64,000 nt of DNA from Steinernema hermaphroditum (taxonomy: Eukaryota > Nematoda > Chromadorea > Rhabditida > Steinernematidae), in NCBI GenBank assembly GCA_030435675.1, contig CM059622.1, positions 9,176,001 through 9,240,000 on the forward strand, in the 5' to 3' direction. The position numbers and the translations under genes were made by a program. A model generated the notes under the pieces. The model did no database searches. It worked only from the letters and a program-made list of their open reading frames with translations, and had not been told where the DNA came from. This document shows, one piece after another, positions 46,733-59,339 of the stretch. The stretch's first letter is position 1; each line of letters starts with the position of its first letter.

Positions 46733-47605
46733 ATGACCACGCACGTCCTCACTTCTGCGGGTGATGTCGGCGGATTCAGCAGAAATGGCGATGACTCTTC
46801 CTCGTCCTCCTTGGCGGGAGTGCCTTTGACAAAACTGCGCGTTCGTGGGCGTCGCTCGAATGAGTTTGACAAGCCTTCCACTCATGGGATGACTTTCATT
46901 GAACACACGATCAAGCCTGGCGACACCATGAACAAGATTGCTTTACAGTACCATGTTCAGGTTCGTTGCTCGAATGTGTGAAGAGTTGTAAATCTTGTTA
47001 ATTTAGGTCTCTGAGCTCAAACGTGCGAATAATCTTGTTACCGAACAAGATCTTTTCGCCCTTCCCACCGTTAAAGTGCCCGTAACTTACCTGAAGCGTC
47101 ATCTGCTCCTGGACTCCGCAGCCACTACCTCGCATGCCACAGATGATTCCGATGTCCTACGCGACTTCACTGAAGACGATCCGCTGATAGAGCCAAACAC
47201 CAATGAACGGGAATCTACCGTAGAGGCTATTTTCGTCAAAGCCGACGCCACAGTTGCCCAAGCTCGAGAGAATCTGCCGTCGCCACACCTCGAGGCCAAT
47301 GCCTTTCACTTCATAGATGCTCGATCGCCGGATTCTACTTTCCGAGGTGACTTCGTTAGTTCCGGAGGCAGGTCTTACTACTTTGGAGCGTTTTCCCGTA
47401 GCTTTTTTTTTTGTAAAATCCCCGCCTCAACCCTGCAAAATACTGTTCGTGGATTATTAACTGTCAATGAAGTGTTGCATTTTCAGGTGTTTGGCTTCTA
47501 ATCGGTGTCCTGCTCGTGATCTTTGTTTTCATCCCGATCTGCCTTACCGCCTACGAGGAGGAAACGGCCGAAGAACACGCGAAACACGTACGTCACCACC
47601 ACTGA
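46733..47605 (+). CDS. LysM-domain single-pass membrane protein, LYSMD3/4-like (3 exons)
   Basis: Exons 46733-46960, 47007-47346 and 47487-47605 give 228 residues. There is no signal peptide. A Ser/Arg-rich N-terminus precedes a LysM domain split by the first intron (FIEHTIKPGDTMNKIALQYH then VSELKRANNLVTEQDLFALP). An acidic linker follows, then one membrane segment (WLLIGVLLVIFVFIPICLTA) and a short tail ending in several His. The order LysM then a single C-terminal helix is that of LYSMD3/LYSMD4. In animals these are Golgi or surface proteins; human LYSMD3 binds chitin. In C. elegans LysM proteins have been linked to immunity and stress, so a function here is inference. Confidence 0.88.
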
Positions 47606-48086
47606 TCGTCGTTTCCGGTATTTTCTTTCCCGGTCGGGTCTTTTTAGAAATTCTCCTATCCTATCTTTCACGCGCACTAGCTAAATCTGGGTCTGTCTTG
47701 TTCTGTTGAACACTGTGATGCATAGAGAAACCACTATTTATTGTACATTCTCTCTGTCCTATGGTCTGTTGTACATAACGTGCGGTTCACTGATCGTGTT
47801 AATATCGCTAGAAATCGTAATACAAACTCATGCCACAAGGCAAACTTTATTTACTTTATTACAAATGTAAATAACCAAAAATGCATTTGAGGAAATATGT
47901 TCAATACAAGAAGGTAAGTGGTGAATAACAACGTTAGATATATGTGGTGTAGACGAACAATTTACGACGAATCGATGACAAATGCGTTCACTACTCTCTT
48001 GAGATGCTGCTTGTATGTACAGGAATGTGAAAACCTATCGAGAAGGGACTGAAAGAAAAAAAAACGTGGCTGCAGAAGAAGTCCTC
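47606..48086. other. Tail-to-tail 3' flanks of the LysM and PWWP genes
   Basis: AT-rich, with TTTATTTACTTTATTACAAATG near 47845. An ATG-less minus-strand extension of the PWWP gene frame to 47962 is an alternative 3' end if the last intron is retained. Confidence 0.35.
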
Positions 48087-49888
48087 TTATTTCGGGTTCC
48101 CACCGTGACCGTTGGTTGACAGTTCGTGACACGCTGCGTTGACCAGCGACTCGAACAGCGTGTTTGGCGTCCTGAAACTCTCTGGTTTCGAAAGGGTGCA
48201 GTGAAGACGAAACCAACCGCGTTGCAACGATGCCTTCACTGTCGATGTTATCGATCGCCATCTCCTCGTCACCCGATTCCATACCCGTTCTCGAACGACT
48301 CTGCTGAAGAATCTTTAGTGCTTGATCCCTCGAGCAAACTCGCCACTGCAAAAAACGAATAGAGCTACACGGGAGGGGACAAACCTTCGTAATGCCAAAG
48401 ACTGTCATCTCTGGAAGGACGACGCTGACGATATAGTCGATCTCCGTGAAAGGATCCATTTTAGGAACACCCTGGTGCAGTTTGACAATCTGTGACGCGA
48501 CAACTCCGATCTCCGCGAGCTCCTTGTACGTAAGAAGGTCTCCTGAAAGGAGTTCAATGGACGTTCGAGAGGGCGCCTACCTGCATCGAAGCGGAAGTCG
48601 AACTTCGCTTTCGTTGGCAAGCGGAACGAATTGTCGTAGAGGTCACTGAGGACGTCGCGGAGGTGACTTTGCGTTTCGTCCGACTTCATAATTTCGTATA
48701 GGGTGAGGCTGCGACGACCTGAAGCAGAGGCTTAAACAGTTAGGTATGCGAAGTCTACCGGTAGCAGAAGAAGGCAAACTGTCGTCAACGACACGACGAA
48801 GCTTCTGGCTCTTCGGCTCCGCAACAAACACTTTTCCTAAGCTCGAACATCTAGAAGGGAAGGGAATCATAGTGACGTACCTTGCGCCTGTGTTCTGCGC
48901 TTCCGAGTGTCCGATTCGACGTCTTCCCCATCGACGTGCTCCATCATGTCGGTGCCGTTCTCTTTCTGCTCTGGGGCGTTGTCAGAGTTGACCGTCTCTA
49001 CTCCGAAGTGCTTGAGCACGGCTTTGAAGGCATCAGAGTACTCGCTACGACCGTTGGCATTGTTCTCAATCTCGAAGATGAACCGTTCGTTTGCTGTTTT
49101 AGCATCGAGAAGAACGACGGCTTCTGGATAGCAACGGAAGGACGTCCTGTCGGTGTTAAGGGGAAACAGGTGCACACAGATGAACTTCTTCTCCATCTTC
49201 GTCACCATCGCAGGCCACTCGGAAACTGATCCATCGACGCTTGTGGCTATGACGACGTCCCCGCAGTTGATTGTCGTAGGCGGCGAAAGTTCTGGGGAAG
49301 GCGAGGCACTGGGCTCCTTGTTCTTGGTAGGTGCCTTCTTCTTCGGCTCCGGGCTCTTTACCTTCGAGTCCTTTGGTTTCGCAGGCTTCTTCGTCTCCTT
49401 GGCTCCCGATTCGACGATGACGACGTCGTCGTTCTTCTCGTCGACCTCAATCTTGACTGGCTCCTGGGCTGTTCGGTCGCGCGCATCTCCGTCGTTGATC
49501 ATCTTCAGTGCAAAATTAAACGCTTCCTTGATGTCCGCCGGGGCTTCGTCGGGAACCTGAACGTTGCGATGAGTTGGCATTCTGCAGGAGCACTCACAAC
49601 GTCTTTGCTGCCGAGGACGCGGATGCTCTGCGTGTCGCCCTTGAAAATTTGATGCGAGGAGCTGTCATTCAGAGGCAAAAAAACGTAGGTGACCTTCTTC
49701 GTATAAACGGTCTTCACCATCGCCGGCCACATTGGCTGTTTGCGGTATGACGCCCAGATCAAGTCGCCGCGGACGACTTCTGCAACAGAAAGTTATGTAC
49801 ATTAGGCCATGCACGGGAACGCACCTTCTCCGATGGCATCGGTTGTCATACCCACGGGCTTCGAGCTTCCTTTCGATTTCGAAGACAT
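48087..49888 (-). CDS. Double-PWWP chromatin-type protein (8 exons)
   Basis: Exons 49888-49825, 49779-49598, 49556-48881, 48836-48759, 48718-48581, 48542-48385, 48345-48218 and 48171-48087 give 502 residues. The first PWWP domain spans exons 1-2 (GDLIWASYRKQPMWPAMVKT, VTYVFLPLNDSS). A Lys/Pro/Ser linker with acidic patches follows, then a second, divergent PWWP domain (GDVVIATSVDGSVSEWPAMV, KFICVHLFPLN, FEIENNANGRSEYSDAFKAV). The C-terminal half (SLTLYEIMKSDETQSHLRDV, LLTYKELAEIGVVASQIVKL) looks folded but is not a family I can name. PWWP domains bind methylated H3K36 and DNA, so a nuclear role is likely. The final intron (48217-48172) is chosen because it gives a compact end, TLFESLVNAACHELS; without it a basic tail runs to 47962. 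Confidence 0.8.
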
Positions 49889-50819
49889 CGCAGGAGCTGT
49901 TCACAGCGTTCCGATGCCGCTCTGAAACTTCTACATAGAAAGAGCGCGAGCGGGAGTCGCGCACGCATGCACAAAGCACACACGGAATAGGAGGACGAGC
50001 GAGAGATTGCAAAAAGTCGACAGATCGTTCAGAGCAAGCTGAATCTCAGGGCGTGCTCTACACAGAGCTGCAGACGTCGAGTATTTCATATGCGGACTTA
50101 TGACTGTGCTTCGAAGCGGGAATGTTTCTCAGGAGAAGAAGAGGGTGGAAAGCGATAGAGGGAGTAGCCGAAAGCGAAAGAGGAAAGGCGCTCCGGGACT
50201 CTCGTCTTTTAGAGGCAGACTCGATGCGGATGGAGATTCGAGGACAGCAATCCGTGGCGAGGAAGGAGTGTCCGCCGCTGCCGTGGGGTTTCGAAGCGCG
50301 GAACCTCCGCGTGCTCCGAAGACGGCAAGCGAACCTCACGGATCGCAGCGGAGACTTCCGAACGTCGCATGAAAAATAAATTACAACGTAACGTTTGCAG
50401 ATTTGTGCCGCCGACGGAACGATGATCGGTGAGCTTGACGACGATACTCCTACAACGACGCTCTTGTGGTTCTTTGCCTACCGTATTTTAATAATCGCCG
50501 ATATTTTGCAGAAGTGGCCAAAACACCTTGATTCACAATTTTGTCGCTTCGACTTGCAAGTGGAGCGTGATTATATTACATTTAACAACATCTAGGAGTA
50601 AAATATCTCGATAAAGTAACAGCTTCCGTTCCTCTCACACTATTCCTCAGCTATAACAAAATAAGTGCACTTTTAAAGAGTATAGAAGCAAAGACAACAA
50701 TATTTTGTAGGCGAAGACTAGAGGAAAGACATTACGACGGCTTTACAATGGTACTTGATGGAGTTTAAAGTGGAGCACCTATAATTTATTCCACCGACGA
50801 CGGTTTCTCGCACGCTTGA
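49889..50819. other. Intergenic DNA, PWWP upstream and SLC25A42 downstream
   Basis: CpG-rich to about 50360, then AT-rich. The minus-strand SLC25A42 polyadenylation signal (AATAAA) is at 50790-50785. Two overlapping plus-strand frames at 50100-50379 and one at 50395-50595 are open, but they have no recognisable motif and no convincing joined model, so no gene is called. Confidence 0.4.
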
Positions 50820-51950
50820 TCAGGAACAGGAGCTCTCTGCCGATGCGGAGACTAGCAGTGTCGTTGAACCTCCTGTACACAGTTTCAGCATGTAGGGCAT
50901 GATAGTATCGTAGGTTGTGAAGCTTATTCCAACCGCCACAGGACCTTTGATCCAATTCATACTGAGTCCCTTGTAGAAGCCGTACCTAACGCCCTCATTT
51001 CGCCATATCAGGTACAGAGCTTCTAGCACGCCTTGCCCCCTTGGGATTCTACCCGTCTGCATCCGTCGTCGCACAATGTCCAAGGGGTACGAAGAGGTTT
51101 GTCCAACTAGTCCCGCCGCAGCACCGAACAACATTCGCGTAATTGGGGATACATCACCTCCCATCTCTTCTAAACGCGAACAATATGCACAACAGCATGC
51201 CGTAGATAGGAGTTACCCTTGTAGATAATCTTTAGAGTTTCGTAGGTGAAAAAGCTGGAACCGGCGTAGGGGACAACGCCCATCAAGGTTGGCCACATTC
51301 CACGATAAAACGTTGACAGTCCGTATTCTCGATAATTCTGGATGAACACCGCTCGCAGGTTCTTGTATTCCTGCTTGGTGGAAACGGACAGGCGAGCCTT
51401 GGCCGTATCTAGCGGATATGTCAACGTGGTAGCAGTCACAGCGGCTAGAGATCCTGCCATATACCGCCGGACAGGAGTGTGTGCACTGTAACACCGAATA
51501 TATAAACAGAGGTCTCGGAGGGCTTTCTTACCCATCCTTGTCAACATGTAGGAAATGTTTCCACTGCTCGTGTGCCGCAAACTGCGTAGATGCGTACGGA
51601 ACAACCCTAGCCATGGTGGCGGAATTCCCTCGCCATAATGACATAAATCCGGTTTCCCGATACGTTAATTTGATGAATTTTAATGCAGCCTTGAATGAAT
51701 ATCTCCGCGTTCTCGAAACTGTAAACAATATGTTTCCATGCTTCCCATCCGACTTACCTTGAAAATTAATTTTAGTGCGATCGAGCGGTGCGATTGTAGT
51801 CTTGGCCAGCGCTCCAGCTACGGCTCCGGATGCAAACGACGGTAACACATCCGCAACGAAAGATCTCTGCTTCTAGAAAACCGAGATAACGCTTTCGAAG
51901 AAGGCGATGCTTACCTTAACGGAACCAGAAGAAGAAACTCCATCGGTCAT
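50820..51950 (-). CDS. Mitochondrial carrier, SLC25A42-like (CoA/ADP exchanger) (5 exons)
   Basis: Exons 51950-51915, 51872-51758, 51718-51532, 51485-51217 and 51169-50820 give 318 residues, the same length as human SLC25A42. Three carrier repeats with the PxD/ExxK/R signature are clear: [28 protein letters not shown] and [14 protein letters not shown], each followed by the second-helix part ([54 protein letters not shown]). The [14 protein letters not shown] segment and [14 protein letters not shown] closely follow SLC25A42, which exchanges CoA for adenine nucleotides across the inner mitochondrial membrane. The last about 16 residues are Ser-rich and unlike the family, so the terminal codons may be mis-assigned. 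Confidence 0.88.
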
Positions 51951-52843
51951 TGGCAGCGGCGATCTCTGAAATCAGTCGGGAGTGAATGGCGACGAGACGG
52001 GACGCGGCGTTTGAAAGCACAATTCGAGACGAACCAGGCCGCTATCATTTAGCGCTGTCCTGAACAGGCCCGGCCGAGGAGCGGAACGACCACCGAGTGC
52101 GAAAAGAGGAAACGCTGACGCCATCGTGACATTCTGGAACCCACCTGAAGATTTGCCGCCGGTAAAAGTTAAGAGAATGGAGAACAACACCGGCGGCAGC
52201 ACAACGCGATCAGAGCAAACGCGGCGATCACTGCGTCCCCCAAATAACACCCAAACACCAAGGGTCAAAGTTCCGTCACGTGCAGTCCGCCGTGCCTCGC
52301 TGAAACCGTCCACTTGTTCGAGGCGATTGCGCGCGATTTTCTGAACCTTCTGAAGCGCCATTGTTGAAGCCGCGTCCAGCCTTCGGAGCGACTATTCCAC
52401 TGCCAAGAACGCCGAGCATCATCCACGTGTTGTCTGCTCTTCCCACTTGTGTTAATGCTGATTCCATCGGCGACTCGAAGCCTCCGATTCGAAGCCGCTG
52501 CTCCGAGCTTAGAGGAGGCCGAGCTCATTCGAAAAGAAGAAAGCAAAAATGGGAGATCCGGATTACCCTTGGTTTCGCCACGAAGAGCGTCGAAGAGAGC
52601 AAAAGCAACCCGGGCAGGGTACTTTATTGATGCCTTCATCCAATGCACAGAGGAAATTCCAAGAAGTACAAACTGCAATACAGCTTCTTGTCCATGGCGC
52701 TTTCCCATGTTTATTGGTTGTGCTCCCTCCTGAAGAGCGATGCCTTCCGTGATTTTGCGATGCTAATGATTTGCGAAAGCCATTTAACGTTTTCTTGTTG
52801 ATCCTTGCCACTCGACTTCACTCTCCAGCTTGATTTCCAGAAT
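51951..52843. promoter_or_regulatory. Divergent upstream region of the carrier (-) and CFIm25 (+)
   Basis: Several overlapping frames lie on both strands (52126-52344 +, 52265-52708 -, 52361-52752 +). A small gene could exist: one minus-strand frame reads ADNTWMMLGVLGSGIVAPKA, which is hydrophobic. No splice-supported model or family match emerged, so it is left unannotated. Confidence 0.35.
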
Positions 52844-53738
<895 letters not shown>

Positions 53739-55568
53739 CGGCGGCGTGCTATGTGGCCAGGTTCATCACTATCTCGCTGATGATCTAATCTTTGTGTCGT
53801 CGTTGTTGGATTTACTCGCATGATCATTAAATAAGTTATTCTCGTTTGATATAGGAACAATTCATTCCTCTACCGTGATTCGATGCTCTCTGTGGCAGTG
53901 GGAGCACGCGAGTCTTCCGGGCATGTCCGTTTAGGCAGCTCCTTTCAGGGTTATCTGATGCGATTGATTCGATAAAGACGTTTTTGAAGAGTGTCACGCG
54001 TCAGCCGCCGTCTGTCGGCCCAATTCCCAGCGCGGTCGGCCAACTTGGCTACCGTATCCGGACAAGGGTGGTCAAGTGCCCTCGGCGGTGTCAACGGCCT
54101 GTTGGAGAGGTGACCGCGGTGGCCCCGGTTGCGTCACGGACACATGTTCCCCGTCGGATCTCGCGCACTCGCATGATTGTTTGTCCGCGCACCGAAGACG
54201 TATCGATATGCTAATTTTTGGGCCGAAAGCGCCCCTGCTGAGCGGCGACCTTATGGCCGCCGTAACAGGATCAACTTGTCCGGGCGCCTAATTAGGTGAC
54301 CGATCTGCCGCTTTGAAGCCGCGGAGTTCGGCGGGGCCACTTGTGGGACCGAGGGGCACGCGAGGCGCTCTCGAGGCCGCCGTGGACACGCGACGTCCGA
54401 ATTCGGACAAGTGGAGAAGAGACAAAAGAGGAAAAATGGCACTGGAGAAGGCCTCTGAGGTCCTCGAGGAGACGAACTCCTTTGTTCGCCAGGAGACACT
54501 CTGTTGATGGAACAACATCCCGTGGAAAAGCCCGTACCGATGACTCCAGAGTACCGTATGCCCGACCAGCGGCTCGCGGGCCTTCTGTGACCTCCGAGGC
54601 GGCTTCACGTAACCGCCACTTAGTGACTCAATCGGCGCTACGGTCCCCGGCCGTTCTACCAGCCTGGCCTGGCCTGCGCGCTCCTTACGCAATGTTTCCA
54701 TCGTGGCCCGGGTCACCGCGGCGTCACCTGCTCTGTCGCGCAATGCGACAAAACATTCGTCCATCTGGCCTCTCGCTCGATTGGGGTGACGCTAATGGGA
54801 TTACGGTAGGAGTCGTCCACTTTAAGTGCCCCATATTGTCAAGGGGACTAGTAGTTGGCGGCGGAGTACGGTAGACGTGACTTTGACTTTGCTTCACGAC
54901 TCAAAGACTTGTAGACATAGTAACCGAATTGTAGACAAACAGAGGATAACACTTGCAGCCGGCTTTATCCTTGGTGTAGCGGTGGTGTCCAACCGGTCGG
55001 TGGCGGCGCGGGAATCGGCGAACCTCTAGAACGGTAGACGTCATACTTCGGACTTCGTCGGTAACGTGAAGACGAAAAGAAGTTGATTGAGTTTGCCGGC
55101 TTCCGAGTCCTCTTTGGCGCCGTCTCCGAGGTGACCTTTCGGGATCCGAAATCCGATTGGAACACCGGAAACGGCGCTCCGTTGCGCAACACGACGATTA
55201 AGATTTCGTTGGGGCAGGTGTCGCTCGAGATCTCGTTACAAATCCAATTTCGGCGCCCTCGAGAATCCTCTTCGGCCTATAGGTCAACAGGTCAAGCGAT
55301 CTCCGAGTCTTCTGTGTCTACCGTAACCCGCCGCTCCTTCCGGCGACCGAACTGTAAATTCAAAAGCGAAATGGTGACCGCTTGGCGACAATAAATGAAA
55401 TGACGCGTGAACGCCGTCTTCTGTCGATTGCATAATTCTCCGTCTGTTGGCCCCGCATGGCCCTCCCCTGGCCCTTGTGGCCACCCACGAGACACCGGCC
55501 CCGCCCCCGGTGCCTCAACGGTTGCGCATGCTTGGATTATTGCTCAACAAATCGCTGCGTCGGTCGCC
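53739..55568. other. Upstream region of the Scratch gene
   Basis: About 1.8 kb, CpG-rich from 53990. It contains several TACCGTA/TACGGTA heptamers (about 54048, 54552, 54803, 54867, 55318). No exon is supported. As the gene upstream of it is a housekeeping gene on the same strand, this stretch probably holds the scratch regulatory DNA. Confidence 0.4.
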
Positions 55569-56709
55569 ATGAATCCTCTGAATCCGTGGAGTCACCTGCT
55601 GCTCCTCCAGACCCTCCCACAGAAGCCACCCTTCGCCCATCCGACGCTGCCTCTCCTTCAGCCACCGCCTACCGTACCTCCCACCCTCGCGGACTTCAAT
55701 GCCCTCTGCTGTGAGTCCCTTTGGCCCTTCCCTTTCTAAGCCCTTTGCAGCGCTGCAGCTCTACCTCCTGGCGAACGGAATCTCCTCGGAAGCCGTGCAG
55801 AAGGACCCGACGTCGCCAATCAAAAACGTAAGAGATCGACGACGTAATCGCCTCCAAAATGCAACAATTATCCGCCGAGACCGGAAACTTCCACTTATTC
55901 ATTTCAGGTCGGCGATCCGTTCGCCTCGGCGCCCTCGCCCCCGAACCCTCCAGCCGCCTCCGCCTTCAACATCTCGAATCTCCTCGAGAGCCACCGGAAG
56001 AGCCCCTCCTCGACCTGTTCCTCCACCTCGGCCACACACGACGCCTTACCCAGAGAGCCCGACACGGTAGACTACACTCTCGACGCCCTGCAGTGGTCGG
56101 ACGGTCGCTGCAAGCGCAAGAAGGAATCTGAGGTATGCGGAGGCTACGGTAGTCTCCATGACAGCTCCGAAGCGGCGACGGGGGAGCGCCACGTCTGCGG
56201 AGAGTGTGGGAAGAGTTACGCGACGAGCTCGAACCTCTCGCGCCACAAGCAGACCCATCGGCCCCTGGACAGTCCCCAGGCGAAGAAGTGCCCTTTCTGC
56301 CTCAAGGTCTATGTCTCCATGCCCGCCTACAGGTACCGTAACACCGCGTCCACCGTAACCCTCACCGTCTGCAGCATGCACCTGCTGACGCATAAGGCGT
56401 CCCACAAGTGCTCCGTCTGTGGAAAGGTCTTCTCGAGGCCCTGGCTCCTCCAGGGCCACATCCGGTCCCACACGGGCCACAAGCCTTTCGGCTGCTCCTA
56501 CTGTGGAAAGGCCTTCGCCGACCGCTCAAACCTCCGCGCACACATGCACACCCACTCAGGTAGGTCGCGTTGGGACCCGACTTTCCCGGACGCCGACTTT
56601 TACAGGAGTGAAAAAGCACCAGTGCGCCGGCTGCGGCAAGATGTTCGCCCTGAAGAGCTACCTCAACAAGCACGTCGACATGGTGTGCCCCGCGTCGAAG
56701 AGGACCTAA
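55569..56709 (+). CDS. scrt-1: Scratch-type C2H2 zinc-finger transcription factor, Snail superfamily (5 exons)
   Basis: Exons 55569-55710, 55751-55827, 55908-56332, 56375-56559 and 56606-56709 give 310 residues. The N-terminal half is Pro/Ser-rich. Five C2H2 fingers fill the C-terminal half: [80 protein letters not shown] and [38 protein letters not shown] and [12 protein letters not shown] are the Scratch-specific forms of fingers 1-2. These factors bind E-boxes (CAGGTG) as repressors, mostly in neurons. The start MNPLNPWSH is not a SNAG motif, unlike vertebrate Scratch. A 32-nt GT...AG stretch after 56131 is read as exon because the frame stays open through it. Confidence 0.93.
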
Positions 56710-57200
56710 CGCTCCTGGTGTACGATAGTCTAGTTAGCACAGAGTCTAGTCCATCCAGTCGCTTCGATGTCGCATCTCAGGTTCTTTTCGCACTATTTCG
56801 CTCCTACCGGTTCCTTCTTTCCCAATAAATGTATAAAACGAAAGGAAATAGAGTCTGTTCCATAGAGTCTCAGAAATGCCAATATATATCCGCGCTTCTG
56901 GCCTTTGATCCTCGCATCTGTTCGATTCGTTTCGCACTTAGATAGTGACTATGGGGGAGGTCCCTTCCCTTCGCCCCCCTCGGCACAAACAGCTTTTCTT
57001 CTGCACAGTTTGGTCCTGTGTAAGTCCACAAATGGCGCACTTCCTGGGTGCGTATGCGGCGCACTTCCACAATCAGGTACGAGGAGAGGGAGGACCGGCG
57101 GTCAGGAGTGCGTCGAAGCGGAAAAAGGGGATTATAAGACGTTATGGATCGCCCTCCGCCGCGTAATAAACGATCATTCGAGGGATTTGTCGTGTGGTGC
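56710..57200. other. 3' flank of the Scratch gene
   Basis: AATAAA at 56824-56829 is a plausible polyadenylation signal 115 bp after the stop codon. No further gene is seen. Confidence 0.45.
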
Positions 57201-57269
57201 GCGAACAAATCCCCGCAACGAGTGTCCAGAAGAGTCCAAAAACACCAAATGTCCGACTATCAGTGGCAC

Positions 57270-59330
57270 GGAACATACAGGGTGCTCAGAAAGTTCTGCA
57301 ACACCAAAATGCGGACAAAACGCATGTTTATCCGAAAACGAACAACACGTTATTCAGCGCGCTAAAGTAAACATATACAGCGTGGATATCACCCAAAGTG
57401 GCCACCTCCAGCATCGATGAAGGCCTGAAAACGTTTCTGGAAAATTAAGCCACACAGGGGTTTCTAGCCTAATTTCTTCCTAGGCTTGTTCTAGTGATTT
57501 CTTCAGGGAGTCTATGATAGCTTAGCGTCTTTGCCAGGCCTTCTTCTCCAGAATGTACCAAATTGCGCAATTCATCGGATTGATATTCGGCGAGTTCGAT
57601 GGTCAAATGTCTTTGGTCCTCATAGGTTTTAATCGGTCAGCATGTGGTCATCGCAGAAGGGCATCATTCATTTCGATCCGTAGGCGGCCGCCCAGTCCTG
57701 CTGGAACACCGAATCATGGTTTAGTAAGTGTTGTTCGGTCCAGGGAATCAGACGCTTCACCATGATTTCTTCTTGGTTGACTACAGACCTTGATAGAGAC
57801 CATTTTCACAATTTTTTCGAGAAAGACAAGGAAATTTTTGCCAGTTGCACAGATTTTGCCCCAAAACCATTATAGAATCGGCGAAATGGTTTGTTTGCAC
57901 GCGCTTTGTATGCGGCGAGCCCTTCTGCAGCAGATAGTGATGATTCTGGCCGTCGCAGTTCACTTAAATCGCAAAAATCTTTTCAACCGAGAAGGCCACA
58001 TTAAAGCGCGTGCCTCGGCCTTCAGTTTTTTTTTTTATTTTTCCAGTCTTTCAGCCCTTTTCTGGTCGGTCAGAAGTTATTCACGGCTCATTTTGTAGCT
58101 TTCCCGCTGGAGATCTTCACTAATTGGCGCTTACATCGATTCTCGGTTGATAACATGGACATTCGCAGCTTTCTCATGGAACTCTCAGGATTCATCTAAA
58201 TTTTTCGTCGAACTATTGGGTTGGCACATTGAAAATGGGCCACTTGGTAAACATTCATTTTTTTCGCCGTGTTTATACTTACGGCAAAATAGATGGATGA
58301 GTTGTTGAGTACAGCGAACTCTCACCCCACACTATGATTGGCGGCCTGTACATTCCATTCCTCCTGGTGTTGGAGGCTTATTCTATCTTGACGGTCATTT
58401 TTCTGGCTCATCGAGATGACAAAATGCGAAGTGATGTTTGGGCTGCCTATGGTATTAATTATATGATTGACGGTGTCGGCTTTCAACCACGGCTTTCCTT
58501 TTGTCTAACCTACCGAACGCACCTATTCCTGTGTTGGTCGTTTATCACCGCATGAGCTAATCTCAAAAAGGTGGTCTTTTCGGATCATCGGATCGGATCA
58601 TGTTCCGTTAACGCCAACGTTTCCAATTGGTTAAGTACCGTAACAGAGAATGGGGATATAGAGCAGGTAGCCCTCACTCACAGCTACCATTCTCACATAG
58701 CGTCTCCTCGAGCTCATTTCTACTTTATGAAAGTAGAGGCCAATTGTGGGAAAGGTCACACTTCACACTTTGGTGCCTGAGACCTCACATTTTCAAGTTG
58801 ACCCTCAGAATGGCTCTCCAGTTTGAGCTGCGAGATTTTTTAAAAATTTTTTGCTTCTTATATAGCATTCTCTTAGCTCTATCTAATCATCATCTGCGCT
58901 CGTTAATAAACCACGACATCAGAGGAAATTACCTGCAATAAGACAAATAGGTCGAAAATGAGAGCAAAACATTTTTTAACTCGAAGCTGCGCATATTCTA
59001 CAAACAACGGGTCCCGCCTTTGCCCGAGGAGTGGGCTGAGGTTATTCAATAAAATGGTAAATACCTTGAAGTGGAATGGTTGAAACAATACAATTAAAGA
59101 ATCATTACAAAAGTGGCACATTTTCAATGTGCCAACCCCATAGTTTTCGGATAGCCTTAGTTCTCGTGGTCTTCGATCTTCCGTTTTCGGGACGGTACTT
59201 GATACCACCAGTCTCGTGGAATCGACCCCGCACTCGTTTGATTGCATACCGAGGCACTTTCAGGTCCTTGCAGATTTTATGCGATGCCGTTACTGCAAGG
59301 TGCGTCTTTTCCGTGACCCGGCTACCGTAC
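57270..59330 (-). pseudogene. Mariner/Tc1-type transposase remnant, interrupted by another element
   Basis: On the minus strand the N-terminal helix-turn-helix is encoded at about 59300-59143 (HKICKDLKVPRYAIKRVRGR, FHETGGIKYRPENGRSKTTR). After the inserted element at 58214-59142 the similarity resumes at 58213 (SMRKL and, in another frame, LLTDQKRAERLEK). It continues through a catalytic region (NCDGQNHHYLLQKGSPHTKR, VQTNHFADSIMVLGQ, HDSVFQQDWAAAYG) to the C-terminal NPMNCAIWYILEKKAWQRR near 57590-57530. Several stops and frameshifts make it clearly dead. The left end near 57275 has GGTGCTCAGAAAGTTCTGCA; no matching right inverted repeat was found, so the right side looks truncated against the kinase gene. 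Confidence 0.8.
58214..59142. mobile_element. Inner mariner-like element with TA duplication
   Basis: The left end TTGGGTTGGCACATTGAAAA (58216) and the right end (59140 leftward, TGGGGTTGGCACATTGAAAA) are about 30-bp inverted repeats of mariner type. TA flanks both ends (58214-58215 and 59141-59142). The 925-bp interior is too short for an intact transposase and has no clear catalytic motif, so it is a deletion derivative. It is inserted exactly inside the coding region of the transposase remnant at 57270-59330, splitting its N- and C-terminal parts. Confidence 0.8.
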
Positions 59331-59339
59331 CCCTGCAAG

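Noticed and set aside
50100..50595. Possible small plus-strand gene
   Set aside because: Open frames exist, but no start, splice and stop combination gives a recognisable or conserved-looking protein.
52265..52708. Minus-strand frame with a hydrophobic segment upstream of CFIm25
   Set aside because: Two overlapping frames compete, no family was recognised and no convincing splice model was found.
56132..56163. 32-nt GT...AG intron in the Scratch gene
   Set aside because: Too short, not a multiple of three, and removing it would destroy the zinc-finger frame, which is open through the segment.
59274..59299. A CRYCK segment just before the PKD-like C1 half, which would complete C-x2-C-x4-H
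   Set aside because: The same bases encode, on the other strand, the HTH of the transposase remnant (HKICKDLKVP), and joining it would need a non-AG acceptor. Probably fortuitous.
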